The notes: generated by a model from the letters alone, not told the origin. 41,675 nucleotides of DNA from Dehalococcoidia bacterium (GCA_028279505.1 JANQNP010000026.1:1-41675); one strand, 5' to 3'; positions 15,316 through 23,923 are shown, counted from the first letter of the stretch. Program-made: numbers and translations.

Positions 15316-16194
15316 GTGCACCAACCCTTCGAGATGATCCCGGACAGGGTCGCCTGTGGGCTCTGCGAGGCCGGCGGCCCGCTTCTCAAGAGTCATATGA
15401 TCCCGCGGTTCGTCTCTCGTTGGGTGCAGGAGACGTCCGCTACCGGAATGCTGCTTTCGCCTTCACGGGGCGGCAAGCCGCTCCAAGATGTTCCGACCGT
15501 CCGGATGTTCTGTTCGTCGTGCGAGCAGGTTTTGTCGCGTGACGAGAAGACGTTCGCAGAAAAGGTGTTCCGACCAAGCAGAGCACTGAGCGAGTCTTGG
15601 TCCGGCTTCACCTACGAAGCTTGGCTGAGTCGCTTCCATGCCGGTCTGATGCTCAAGGCTGCGCTCGTCAGGGCACCGGACTGGGTCGTACGGATCGCTG
15701 AGCGTTCGGTGATCCCAGCGTTACGAGCGTATCTGTTGGGCGAGAACCGGTGGCCACGTCCCTATGAGATGCACCTCGTCTTCACGGACTATCTCCCGCT
15801 CGAGCAACTACCGGCGGATGTCGCGCCGACTATCCAGTGGTATCTCATGCGCGGCGCGGACCTGACCTCTGCATTCAACGAATCGAGGAGTTGCTATCTC
15901 TATGCCTCGATTCCAGGATTCCAGTTCTGGATGCCCATCCGTCCCGCTCGCGACCGAGGCTGGCACGGCACGAAGGTGCGGGGACGCGGGGAGTTCAGGA
16001 GGCCCTCGTCTCAGCACGTCGGTGTCGTGAACTGGCTCGACTTCTTGAGTTTCCGCGCTAACGGCGCGAGTTCGATGACGGCTGGAACAAAGGAACAGCA
16101 GGAATCTCGGCGGCGTCGCCTGCTGAGGGACGAGGAGCGTACGCTGAACTCGGAATCGCTTCGAGCCTTCTTCAACAGTCCTCCACGCGAATAG
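15316..16194 (+). CDS. uncharacterised CxxC...SHxIP...CxxC protein, HNH-like
   Basis: A 292-residue protein (GTG at 15316, two nt after the priA stop; ATG at 15334 is an equally good start) of unknown function. It begins with a Cys pair and a SH-x-IP motif (CGLCEAGGPLLKSHMIPRFV), then ETSATGMLL, then a second Cys pair (MFCSSCEQVLSRDEKTFAEK). From memory, similar uncharacterised proteins with SHIIPKF and a downstream CxxCE are scattered among bacteria. Two Cys pairs around a conserved His recall HNH-type zinc folds, but a catalytic H-N-H set is not clear. GC (about 60% in the stretches I counted) is lower than in priA, and rarer codons (AGA, AGG, AAA, TCT) are commoner. The gene separates priA from def, normally neighbours. 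This suggests acquisition by transfer. Confidence 0.8.
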   Translation: MHQPFEMIPDRVACGLCEAGGPLLKSHMIPRFVSRWVQETSATGMLLSPSRGGKPLQDVPTVRMFCSSCEQVLSRDEKTFAEKVFRPSRALSESWSGFTYEAWLSRFHAGLMLKAALVRAPDWVVRIAERSVIPALRAYLLGENRWPRPYEMHLVFTDYLPLEQLPADVAPTIQWYLMRGADLTSAFNESRSCYLYASIPGFQFWMPIRPARDRGWHGTKVRGRGEFRRPSSQHVGVVNWLDFLSFRANGASSMTAGTKEQQESRRRRLLRDEERTLNSESLRAFFNSPPRE

Positions 16195-16239
16195 GCGGAG
16201 GGCGTTCGCTCCTCGTGGGACGCTGGGGGAGTGCTCCGA

Positions 16240-16286
16240 TACACTCACCGCCCATGAGCAGCAGCCCGTCCCTGCGCGCCCTATGA
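16240..16286 (+). promoter_or_regulatory. possible leaderless promoter and 10-codon leader ORF before def
   Basis: TACACT (16240-16245) lies eight nt before ATG 16254. That ATG opens a ten-codon ORF (MSSSPSLRAL) ending in a TGA that overlaps the def ATG as ATGA. There is no clear ribosome binding site for def itself, so def may depend on re-initiation after this leader ORF. No consensus -35 was seen. Confidence 0.4.
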
Positions 16287-16819
16287 CCGTGCGACCGATC
16301 CGCTACCTGGGTGACCCGGTGCTCCGCCGGCCGGCCAAGAAGGTGCGTCGTGTCGACGACTCGATCCGCCGCCTGATCGCCGACATGACCGAATCGATGG
16401 TCGAGGCGCAGGGGGTGGGAATCGCGGCGCCCCAGATCGGCGTCGGGCTCCGGGTCGTGGTGATCGGGATGCCCGACGAGGAGCCGTATCCGCTGATCAA
16501 CCCCGAGGTGATCAAGCGGAGCGGCGAGCGCCGGCTGTACGAGGGCTGCCTCTCCGTCCCCGGCTACCGCGGCGAGCTCACGCGCTCGACGAAGGTGACG
16601 GTCAAAGCCCTCGATGTGAACGGACGCGAGATCCGGATCAAGGCGGAGGATGACCTCCTCGCCCAGGCGCTCGAGCACGAGTGCGATCACCTCAACGGGA
16701 CGCTGTACGTGGATCGCCTGGACTCGAAGGACGACCTCGAGAAGCTCGAACCGGCTGACCCGTCGATGGCGGAGCTGCGGCGCGAGGAAGATGCCGTCTC
16801 GGCCGAGGGATCGGACTAG
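16283..16819 (+). CDS. def: peptide deformylase
   Basis: Def removes the formyl group from the N-terminal methionine of new proteins, using a bound metal. The 178-residue protein has all three motifs: GVGIAAPQIGVGL (motif 1), EGCLSVPGYRG (motif 2, metal Cys), and LEHECDHLNGTLYVDRL (motif 3, HExxH). Length is normal. The ATG at 16283 overlaps the leader ORF stop. Its TAG directly abuts the yajC ATG, so the two are probably cotranscribed. fmt does not follow. Confidence 0.97.
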   Translation: MTVRPIRYLGDPVLRRPAKKVRRVDDSIRRLIADMTESMVEAQGVGIAAPQIGVGLRVVVIGMPDEEPYPLINPEVIKRSGERRLYEGCLSVPGYRGELTRSTKVTVKALDVNGREIRIKAEDDLLAQALEHECDHLNGTLYVDRLDSKDDLEKLEPADPSMAELRREEDAVSAEGSD

Positions 16820-17224
16820 ATGGAGTTCGTCCTCCTCCCGATCGCGATCGTCCTGCTCTTCTACTTCATCCTGCTGAAGCCGATGCTCGACGCGCAGAAG
16901 AAGCATCGCAGCAACATCGCGAACCTCGATGTCGGGGACGAGGTGCTGACGACCGGAGGCTTCTTCGCGATCGTGCTCGACATCGAGACGCAGGCGGACG
17001 GGCCGCCGCTGATCATCCTCGAGGTGGCTCCGGGCGTTGAGCTGGAGGGCACTCCGGCCGCGATCTCCGAGGTGAACCCGCGCGGGCGACCCGAGGAGGA
17101 GGACGACGAGGCCCTCGAGGATGGTGAGGACCTCGAGGACTCTGACGCCCCTGAGGACGACGAATCGGAATCGGATCGACCAGCCGCCCGCGACGAGCCG
17201 GCGCGAATCGAGGCGGCTGAGTGA
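16820..17224 (+). CDS. yajC: preprotein translocase subunit YajC
   Basis: YajC is a small membrane partner of SecDF. The 134-residue protein has one N-terminal membrane segment (FVLLPIAIVLLFYFILLKPM), followed by the conserved cytoplasmic part with LDVGDEVLTTGGFFAIVLDI. About 50 C-terminal residues form a very acidic tail (runs of E and D), longer than in most YajC proteins. It starts directly after the def stop and ends overlapping secD as GTGA. The order yajC-secD-secF is the standard operon. Confidence 0.93.
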   Translation: MEFVLLPIAIVLLFYFILLKPMLDAQKKHRSNIANLDVGDEVLTTGGFFAIVLDIETQADGPPLIILEVAPGVELEGTPAAISEVNPRGRPEEEDDEALEDGEDLEDSDAPEDDESESDRPAARDEPARIEAAE

Positions 17225-18663
17225 GTTCGCAACGGTTGGCACCCCTGTTCGGGGTGCTCGTGCTGACGCTGGCGGCGTTGTACGTCGTCTGGCCGAGTCA
17301 GCCCGACGACTTCCTGCCGAGCGCGATCCCGTGGCCCGAGGGCCAAGGCATCAAGATCGGCGACTTCGAGCGCGAGACGATGCGGCTCGGGCTGGACCTG
17401 CAGGGTGGCACGCGGCTGCTGCTGCGCGCGTCGCCGCCCGAGGGGTTCGACGGCGACATCGACGATGCCCTCGATGGGACGATCAGCTCGCTGCGCCGCC
17501 GGGTTGACTCGACGGGCGTCGCCGAGGCGGAGATCACGAAGCAGGGCAGCGAGAACATCGCGATCCAGCTGCCCGGGCTGACGCCTGAAGAGGCGCGCTC
17601 CCTGCTCGGACGGACGGCGCTGCTGCGCTTCTGCGAGCCGGCGACGGCGCGCATCACCGAGGTGGGCGCGTGTGACGACGCGGGGCAGTGGCAGCAGGCG
17701 ACGGGTGTCGCCGACGGCCGTGAGATCGGGCTGACGGGGCGGTTCCTTCGCCCGAACGCGTTCGTGTCATCGGACGCCCTCGGGAATCCCGCCGTTTCGT
17801 TCGAGCTGCAGGACGAGGGGCCGGAGCTGTTCGAGCAGATCACGACGCGGCTGCTGGGGCAGCCGATGGCGATCTTCCTCGATGACGAGCTGATCTCGGC
17901 GCCGGTGATCGAGTCGGTGATCCGCGACCGAGGGCAGATCACGGGTCTGTCGTTAACGCGGGCGCGGGAGCTGGTGATCCAGCTGAACTCGGGTGCGCTT
18001 CCCCTCGAGCTGACCGTGCTCCAGGAGCAGACGGTCGACGCGACGCTAGGCGAGGACTCGGTGCAACGCTCGGTGCTCGCGGGTGAGGTCGGGCTGCTGA
18101 TCGTGGCGCTGTTCATGGTGCTGTATTACCGGCTGCCCGGGCTGATGGCGGCCGGAGCGCTGGCGGTCTACGCGATCCTCACGCTCGCGGTGTTCAAGCT
18201 GATCCCGGTCACGCTGACGCTTGCCGGCATTGGCGCGTTCGTACTGTCGGTCGGCATGGCGGTGGACGCGAACATCCTGGTCTTCGAGCGGCTGAAGGAG
18301 GAGCTGCGCTCCGGACGGTCCTACGCGGCCTCGTTGCAGTCGGGCTTCGATCGGGCGTGGCCGTCGATCCGCGACTCGAACATCACGACGCTGATCACGT
18401 GCGCGATCCTCTTTGTCCTCGGCGGCGGGATCCAGGTGCCGGGCTTCGGCACGTTCGACGCGCCGTTGGTTCAGGGCTTCGCGATCACGCTGGCGATCGG
18501 TGTGCTGGTATCGATGTTCAGCGCGCTGACCGTGACCCGGATCATGATGCGGTCGATCATCGGCACACCGCTCGCCTCGCGGACCGACTGGCTCGTGGCG
18601 GACGTGCGTGAGCATCACACCGCAGCCGGCCAGTCGCCCGAACCCGCCGAGGGGGGCGACTGA
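17221..18663 (+). CDS. secD: protein translocase subunit SecD
   Basis: SecD with SecF uses the proton gradient to help pull proteins through SecYEG on the outer face of the membrane. The 480-residue protein has a first membrane helix (residues 6-22), then RLGLDLQGGTRLLLRA, DGTISSLRRRVDSTGVAEAE and ENIAIQLPGLT in the outer domain. SARs-like head sequences follow, then five more membrane helices with GMAVDANILVFERLKEELRS. An insertion around residues 138-180 carries two cysteines (LRFCEPAT... VGACDDAGQW). It starts with GTG overlapping the yajC stop. Confidence 0.96.
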   Translation: MSSQRLAPLFGVLVLTLAALYVVWPSQPDDFLPSAIPWPEGQGIKIGDFERETMRLGLDLQGGTRLLLRASPPEGFDGDIDDALDGTISSLRRRVDSTGVAEAEITKQGSENIAIQLPGLTPEEARSLLGRTALLRFCEPATARITEVGACDDAGQWQQATGVADGREIGLTGRFLRPNAFVSSDALGNPAVSFELQDEGPELFEQITTRLLGQPMAIFLDDELISAPVIESVIRDRGQITGLSLTRARELVIQLNSGALPLELTVLQEQTVDATLGEDSVQRSVLAGEVGLLIVALFMVLYYRLPGLMAAGALAVYAILTLAVFKLIPVTLTLAGIGAFVLSVGMAVDANILVFERLKEELRSGRSYAASLQSGFDRAWPSIRDSNITTLITCAILFVLGGGIQVPGFGTFDAPLVQGFAITLAIGVLVSMFSALTVTRIMMRSIIGTPLASRTDWLVADVREHHTAAGQSPEPAEGGD

Positions 18664-19973
18664 TGCGGATCGACTTCGTCGCTGCTCGTGGCTGGTTCTT
18701 CATCGGGAGCTCCATCGCTGTCCTGATCTCGCTGATCCTGCTGGCGATCCCGCCATCGCTCGTGCCGGGGATCGAGTTCACCTCGGGGACGACGACGCTG
18801 ATCCGGTTCCAGAACAACGTCACGCAGGCTGAGCTGCGCGACGCCTACGCCGAGCTGGACCACCCCGAGGCGCGCGTGCAGTCGTCCGGGTTCAACGAGT
18901 ACCTGATCCGGACCGACGAGCTGCAGGTGCCCGAGGGCGGCTTCAGCGAGGTGGCGCCGGACGTCGAGGACGACTTCCAGGTGCCGGGTCCGCGACCGCT
19001 GGAGGACCTGGGGACGATCATCCTCGGCGCGCCGGACGCCGCCGAGGGAGAGACGGTGTTCCTGCGGGACCCGTTCCAGGGCAACGTCTGCGAGTTGGGC
19101 GGCATTGCGGGCCGGGTCGAGCCCGGGACGCAGGGGGTAGTGCGCGAGATCCGCCAGGAGTGCGGGGGCGGCGAGGAGCTGGTCTACCGCGTCCAAGTCG
19201 AGAACGAGCTGGGCTACATCAAGGCGGCGGACACGCAGCTGTTCGTGCCCGCGCCGGAGCCCGAGGTGGAGACGGAGGCGCTCGACCCGGCGACCGCCGG
19301 CGAGCGTGCCGTGATCGAGCTGGCGCTCGAGGAGCGGTTCGGTCCGTTCGAGGTCCTCGAGTTCGCCACAGTGTCGCCGGTCGTCTCGCGGGTCGCGGTG
19401 CGGAACGCGACGATCGCGGTGGTCGTGGCATCAGTGTTCATCATGGGATACGTGGCGTTCGCGTTCTCCAGCGTGCCGAAGCCGTTCCGGTACGCGACGT
19501 GCGCGATCATCGCGCTGCTGCACGACGTCATCATCGTCCTCGGTGCGTTCTCGCTCTTCGGGAAGTTGTTTGGCCTCGAGATCAACTTGATGTTCGTCAC
19601 GGCGTTGCTGACGGTGGTCGGCTTCTCGGTCCATGACTCGATCGTGGTGTTCGACCGAATCCGCGAGAACGTCCGCGTCTCGCCCCACGCGTCGTTGCAC
19701 GACAATGTGAACGCGGCGCTGGTGCAAACGCTGTCGAGGTCCCTGAACACCTCGGTGACGTTGCTGATCACGGTGACGGCGATGCTGTTGCTCGGCGGCG
19801 ACACGATCCGCGCCTTCCTGCTGACGATCCTCGTGGGAGTGATCGCGGGGACGTACTCGAGCATCGGGCTCGCGGCGCAGTTGCTCGTGGCGTGGGAGCA
19901 GGGTGACTTCCCGCGCTGGTTCCGGCGTGGCCGCTCGACCGGGGCGCCTGCCGAGGTCGCCGAACCGACCTAG
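18663..19973 (+). CDS. secF: protein translocase subunit SecF, with an enlarged periplasmic domain
   Basis: SecF is the partner of SecD. Conserved parts are GIEFTSGTTTLIRFQNN after the first helix, ERAVIELALEERFGPFEVLE before helix 2, and TVVGFSVHDSIVVFDRIREN with the following membrane helices. The protein has 436 residues against about 300 for most SecF proteins. The extra length, roughly residues 88-195, sits in the external head and includes two cysteines (GNVCELGGIAG and RQECGGGEEL) and an acidic region. Its ATG overlaps the secD stop by one base (TGATG). Confidence 0.95.
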   Translation: MRIDFVAARGWFFIGSSIAVLISLILLAIPPSLVPGIEFTSGTTTLIRFQNNVTQAELRDAYAELDHPEARVQSSGFNEYLIRTDELQVPEGGFSEVAPDVEDDFQVPGPRPLEDLGTIILGAPDAAEGETVFLRDPFQGNVCELGGIAGRVEPGTQGVVREIRQECGGGEELVYRVQVENELGYIKAADTQLFVPAPEPEVETEALDPATAGERAVIELALEERFGPFEVLEFATVSPVVSRVAVRNATIAVVVASVFIMGYVAFAFSSVPKPFRYATCAIIALLHDVIIVLGAFSLFGKLFGLEINLMFVTALLTVVGFSVHDSIVVFDRIRENVRVSPHASLHDNVNAALVQTLSRSLNTSVTLLITVTAMLLLGGDTIRAFLLTILVGVIAGTYSSIGLAAQLLVAWEQGDFPRWFRRGRSTGAPAEVAEPT

Positions 19974-20035
19974 AGGCCCAGCCTGTCCGAGGTCTGCGGG
20001 GCGGCCCGCGCCGTGTCTTGGTGCTCTAGCGCCAC

Positions 20036-20098
20036 ATGTTTCGAGCGCATCACCACTACTCGATCTATGCATTGGACGGATGCTTGAGCCGGCCCTAG
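20036..20098 (+). other. possible 20-codon leader ORF upstream of the MFS gene
   Basis: In the 203-nt gap after secF, ATG 20036 opens 20 codons (MFRAHHHYSIYALDGCLSRP) with three histidines in a row. The stretch is richer in A and T than its surroundings. The ORF ends 78 nt before the MFS start. Nothing else was recognised in the gap. Confidence 0.2.
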
Positions 20099-20176
20099 CG
20101 TCGTCCGAGAGGGTGGCGGGTGTGCCGGCCGAGGTGCGGCACGAGCCGCGATCGCCCTCGGGCGGGAGCGCGGTGG

Positions 20177-21463
20177 ATGCGGACGAGCGCGGTCGAGGTC
20201 GAGGCCGGCGCGCCCTCGGAGCCGCGCGCGCTGCCGCGGGTGCGGGGGCCGCGCTACTACGGCTGGACGGTGCTCGCCGCCTGCTCGTCGGCGCTGTTCG
20301 GGGCGGTGGCCCTCTCGAACCCGGTGCTGGGCGCGTTCGTCGAGCCGCTCGAGGAGGGGTTCGGGTGGAGCCGCACGGAGCTATCGATCGGGCTGACCGC
20401 GGGGATGTTCGGCTCCGCGGCGACGGCGCCGTTGGTGGGGATGCTGCTCGACCGGCATGGCGGGCGCTGGGTAATGGCGAGCGCCGCGCTGGTGATGTGC
20501 GTCGTGCTGCTGCTCCTCGCGACGATGCAGACGTTGTGGCAGTTCACGGCGCTGTACGCGATCGGGCGGATGGTCCAGGGCAGCGCAGTGCGCAGCGCCA
20601 CCTATGTGGTGGCGTCCAACTGGTTCGTACGGCGTCGGCCGCTCGCCAACGGGGTCGTGTCGACGGCGGAGCGCGTCGGGCAGGGCACGCTGCCGCTGGC
20701 GCTGTCGTTCCTGATCGCCGGCGCCGGGTGGCGCGCGGGCTGGTTCGCGCTCTCGGTCGCGGTGCTCGTGTTCTCGGTGATTCCGATCGTCTGGTGGGTG
20801 CGGCGACGGCCGGAGGACCACGGGCTGCTCCCGGACGGCGACCCGAGTTCCGGCGCGGTCTCGCATGACCTCGAGAGTGACCTGACGCTGCGGGAGGCGG
20901 TGCGGACGCCGGGCTACTGGTCGCTGGCCTCGGCGCTGGTGCTGTTCACGCTGGCGGGGGCGGTGGTGAACTTCCACACGATTCCGCTGCTGCAGGAGCA
21001 GGGGTTGTCGCTCTCCGAGGCGGCCGGCGCCGTGACGGCGTTCTCGGTTGCCGGGATCGCCGGCGGGCTGCTCGCCGGTCCGGTCGCGTTGCGCGTGACC
21101 TCGAGGCGCGCGTTCGCCGGCGCGCTGGCGATGCAGGCGGTCGCTGTGCTGCTCCTCGGGAACGCCGCGATGCCGCTCGAGGCGAGCGGTGCGGCGTTGC
21201 TCTATGGCCTGCCGTTCGGCGCTGCGATTCCCCTCGGGAATACCGTGGTCGCGGACCTGTTCGGGCGGCGGGCACTGGGCACGATCCGCGGGTCGATCGA
21301 GCCGGCGCAGCTCCCGATGATGGCGCTCGGACCGCTGGCGGTGAGCGTCTGGTTCGACGCGTCCGGGTCGTACGGCGGTCCGGTGATCTTCGTGGCCGTG
21401 GCGTTCGCGCTGGCGGCGCTGGCGTTGCTCGCGGTGCGGCCGCCGGCCAGCGGCGAGCGTTAG
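20177..21463 (+). CDS. MFS transporter (monocarboxylate/OFA-like)
   Basis: A 428-residue, twelve-helix major facilitator protein. It begins with RYYGWTVLAACSSALFGAVA, typical of the monocarboxylate transporter and oxalate-formate antiporter families. The A-like motif GMLLDRHGGRWVMA lies between helices 2 and 3, and a central cytoplasmic loop carries WWVRRRPEDHGLLPDG, also usual in that group. The substrate cannot be read from the sequence; a carboxylate is plausible. ATG at 20177 is chosen because GGGAG lies nine nt upstream and the helix pattern starts soon after. The gene ends interlocked with the convergent DMT gene (CGTTAGTT). Confidence 0.88.
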   Translation: MRTSAVEVEAGAPSEPRALPRVRGPRYYGWTVLAACSSALFGAVALSNPVLGAFVEPLEEGFGWSRTELSIGLTAGMFGSAATAPLVGMLLDRHGGRWVMASAALVMCVVLLLLATMQTLWQFTALYAIGRMVQGSAVRSATYVVASNWFVRRRPLANGVVSTAERVGQGTLPLALSFLIAGAGWRAGWFALSVAVLVFSVIPIVWWVRRRPEDHGLLPDGDPSSGAVSHDLESDLTLREAVRTPGYWSLASALVLFTLAGAVVNFHTIPLLQEQGLSLSEAAGAVTAFSVAGIAGGLLAGPVALRVTSRRAFAGALAMQAVAVLLLGNAAMPLEASGAALLYGLPFGAAIPLGNTVVADLFGRRALGTIRGSIEPAQLPMMALGPLAVSVWFDASGSYGGPVIFVAVAFALAALALLAVRPPASGER

Positions 21464-21975
21464 TTCTTGGCTTGCACGAGGATCGCGCCGGTGAGGGCCA
21501 GCGCGACACCGGCGACGCGGATGAGCGTGACGGGCCGCGTGTCGATGCCGAAAGCGCCGCTGTGGTCGAGGGCGAGGCCGGCGACGAGGGTGCCGACGGT
21601 GGCGCCGACGACGAAGCCGGAGACGCCGATCTCGGGGATGAGGATCGCGGCGCCGACGATGAAGGCGAGGCCGAACAGGCCGACGACCGCGAACCCCGGG
21701 GCGATGCCGCGCATCGAGAGGCCGAGGAGCAGCGCCGTGATCACGATGACGGCGATCCAGACCTCGGTGCGGTGGAGCGGTGACGGGAGATCGATGTCGT
21801 CGCGGGTGCCGCGGATCAGCAGGAGGACGCCGAGGCCGACGGCGGTGCTGAGCATGGAGATCCATGAGGCCTCGAAGGAGCCGCGGTCCTTGCCGATCGA
21901 GCCGAGCATGGCGGTCTGGGTCGCGCCGCCGGCGCCGATCAGGAACGCGGCGAAGAGGTAGGCCATCTGGATCAC
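21460..21975 (-). CDS. YdcZ-type (DUF606) DMT family membrane protein
   Basis: A 171-residue membrane protein with five hydrophobic segments. It begins MAYLFAAFLIGAGGATQTAM, has EASWISMLSTAVGLGVLLLI and GLFGLAFIVGAAILIPEIG, and ends GVALALTGAILVQAKN. This half-size arrangement matches the DUF606/YdcZ members of the drug/metabolite transporter superfamily; a substrate is unknown. It starts at GTG 21975 (or ATG 21966), 21 nt after selB, and is probably cotranscribed with it. Its TAA shares bases with the stop of the convergent MFS gene. Confidence 0.82.
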   Translation of the reverse strand: MIQMAYLFAAFLIGAGGATQTAMLGSIGKDRGSFEASWISMLSTAVGLGVLLLIRGTRDDIDLPSPLHRTEVWIAVIVITALLLGLSMRGIAPGFAVVGLFGLAFIVGAAILIPEIGVSGFVVGATVGTLVAGLALDHSGAFGIDTRPVTLIRVAGVALALTGAILVQAKN

Positions 21976-21996
21976 GGGTGGCGGGTCCTCGCTGTG

Positions 21997-23889
21997 TCAG
22001 TCGCCGCTGGTTTCCGAACGTGCGGCTTCCGAGCGTGCACGGTCGGTGAGGATCCGACCGTCACCTTGCCGACGCGTGACGCCTCGGGCGTCGAGTGTTT
22101 CGAGGACGGCCTGCGCGACACGACGGTTGGTGCCGAAGGCGTCGCGGGCCTCGGCGAGGGAGAGCTCGGCGCCGTTGGTGAGGAGGTCGCGGACGGTCCG
22201 CTCCGCGGTGGCGAAGGCCTCGGCAGCGAGGACGACACCATTGCCGCAGTCGACGACGCGGCCGGCCGCCGCGAGGTGGTCGAGCAGTTCGGGCTCTGCG
22301 TCGAGGCGCGGGGGCTGCAGTCCGGCGCCGGTGAGCGTGCGCTCGATCTCCTCGAAGGCGGCTTTCTGCGGTGGGGTGGGCTTTGGCTGCCAGTTCGCGT
22401 CGGTGACGCCGTCGCCGCGGGCTTCGATCGCGGGGGCGAGGGCGGCGAGCACCGAGGTGAAGGCGCGCTGGTCGAGGTGGAGGCGGCTGCGCAGCTCCTC
22501 CCGGGGCATCGTGAAGCGCAGCGGGAACTCGGCGTGATAGGCCTCGAGAGCGCCTTCCGCCTGGCGGCGGAGGCCGGCGAGTCCGGCTGTGGTGATGTAG
22601 AGCGGGGCGGCCTCGGCTTGCTCGGGCGGGAGCGTGACGACGTCCTCGTCAGCGACGAGCTGAGCGAGGGCGGCGGTCAGCGCGGCGGCGTCGAGCTCGA
22701 CGGCCGCGAGCAGGGAGGCTTCCGCGGCGGGCTCGAGTCGCTCGAGGGCGGCGACGGTCTCGCTCTCGGGGGTGCCGGTGGCGAGCGCATCGAGGCGCGC
22801 GAGGGTGTCGGGGTCGCGGCGACGGTGACGCGGCGGGTTCGTGACGACGACGCTGCCGCCGGCGATCGTTTCGTCGGAGACGCGCAGGACGACCAGGTCA
22901 CCGGAGACGCAGGCGAGCGGCGACGTGAGGACGACCTGCGCCCAGCCCTCGGTGCCGGCGGGGATCTCGTCGGCGGCGAGGACGCGGACGCGGCCCTGGG
23001 CCTCGGCGGAGCCGGTGTGGACGGCGACGCGGAGGTTGTGCGCGAGCGGCCGGCCTTCGAGGACGCGCAGCCTCGTGTCGAATGCCTGGACGCGGGACAT
23101 GCGGCCGGGGGCGGCGAGCACCTGGCCGCGGCTCAGATCCTCGGTGCTGACGCCGGCGAGGTTGACAGCCACGCGGGTGCCGGGCTGGGCGGTGTCGACG
23201 TCCTGACGGTGGGTCTGGAGCCCTCGGATGCGGGCGGTGGGGCCGTCGGGGACGGCCTCGAGCGTGTCGCCGATCGCGAGGCTGCCGCCGAGCAGCGTCC
23301 CGGTGACGACGGTACCGAAACCCTGCATTGTGAACACGCGGTCGATGCCGAGGCGCGGTCGACCGATGTCGGCTGGTTCGGGCACGTCGGTCAGTGCCTC
23401 GTCGAGCGTGGTGCGCAGCTCCTCGAGGCCGTCGCCGGTCACGGAGGAGACGCGCACGATCGGCGCGCCCGCGATCGAGGTGGTGTCGATCAGCTCGCGG
23501 ACCTCTTCCTCGATGAGGTCGGTCCACTCGGCCTCGGCGAGGTCGGTCTTCGTGAGCGCGACGACCGCGTGTTGGACCTGCAGCAGGTCGAGGATCTCGA
23601 GGTGCTCCGAGGTCTGGGGCATGACGCCCTCGTCAGCGGCGATCACGAGCAGCGCGAGGTCGACGGCGCCGATCCCGGCGAGCATGTGGCGCACGAAGCG
23701 GACGTGGCCGGGGACATCGACGATCGAGACCTCGCGACCGCTGGGGAGGGTGAGCCAGGCGAAGCCGAGCTCGATCGTGAGCCCGCGTTCTTGCTCCTCG
23801 CGGAGGCGGTCGGGATTGATGCCGGTGAGCGCCTGGATCAGCGACGACTTGCCGTGATCGACGTGCCCCGCCGTGCCGATGACGTACAT
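21997..23889 (-). CDS. selB: selenocysteine-specific elongation factor SelB
   Basis: SelB carries Sec-tRNA to UGA codons marked by a SECIS hairpin. The 630-residue protein has an N-terminal G domain: GTAGHVDHGKSSLIQAL, the RGLTIELGFAWL switch, VDVPGHVRFVRHM and ALTKTDLAEAEW. Three beta-barrel domains follow (VFTMQGFGTVVTGTLLGGSL), and C-terminal winged helices (FEEIERTLTGAGLQPP, LSLAEARDAFGTNRRVAQAV) bind the SECIS. Length is normal. It implies that the organism decodes selenocysteine; selA, selC and selD are not here. The ATG is preceded by TACACT at only six nt, so the mRNA may be leaderless. Confidence 0.95.
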   Translation of the reverse strand: MYVIGTAGHVDHGKSSLIQALTGINPDRLREEQERGLTIELGFAWLTLPSGREVSIVDVPGHVRFVRHMLAGIGAVDLALLVIAADEGVMPQTSEHLEILDLLQVQHAVVALTKTDLAEAEWTDLIEEEVRELIDTTSIAGAPIVRVSSVTGDGLEELRTTLDEALTDVPEPADIGRPRLGIDRVFTMQGFGTVVTGTLLGGSLAIGDTLEAVPDGPTARIRGLQTHRQDVDTAQPGTRVAVNLAGVSTEDLSRGQVLAAPGRMSRVQAFDTRLRVLEGRPLAHNLRVAVHTGSAEAQGRVRVLAADEIPAGTEGWAQVVLTSPLACVSGDLVVLRVSDETIAGGSVVVTNPPRHRRRDPDTLARLDALATGTPESETVAALERLEPAAEASLLAAVELDAAALTAALAQLVADEDVVTLPPEQAEAAPLYITTAGLAGLRRQAEGALEAYHAEFPLRFTMPREELRSRLHLDQRAFTSVLAALAPAIEARGDGVTDANWQPKPTPPQKAAFEEIERTLTGAGLQPPRLDAEPELLDHLAAAGRVVDCGNGVVLAAEAFATAERTVRDLLTNGAELSLAEARDAFGTNRRVAQAVLETLDARGVTRRQGDGRILTDRARSEAARSETSGD

Positions 23890-23895
23890 CGGATG

Positions 23896-23901
23896 AGTGT
23901 A
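23896..23901 (-). promoter_or_regulatory. -10-like TACACT six nt before selB
   Basis: TACACT is followed by CATCCG and then the selB ATG. No ribosome binding site fits in this space, so transcription probably starts at or near the A of the ATG. No -35 consensus was recognised. Confidence 0.4.
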
Positions 23902-23917
23902 CGGAGAGCGTGAGTCG

Positions 23918-23923
23918 TATACT
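23918..23923 (+). promoter_or_regulatory. -10-like TATACT for the ABC exporter operon
   Basis: TATACT matches the -10 consensus at five of six bases and lies in the 149-nt divergent gap between selB and the ABC ATPase gene. The leader would be about 110 nt and carries GGAGG before the start. No strong -35 was seen. Confidence 0.35.
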
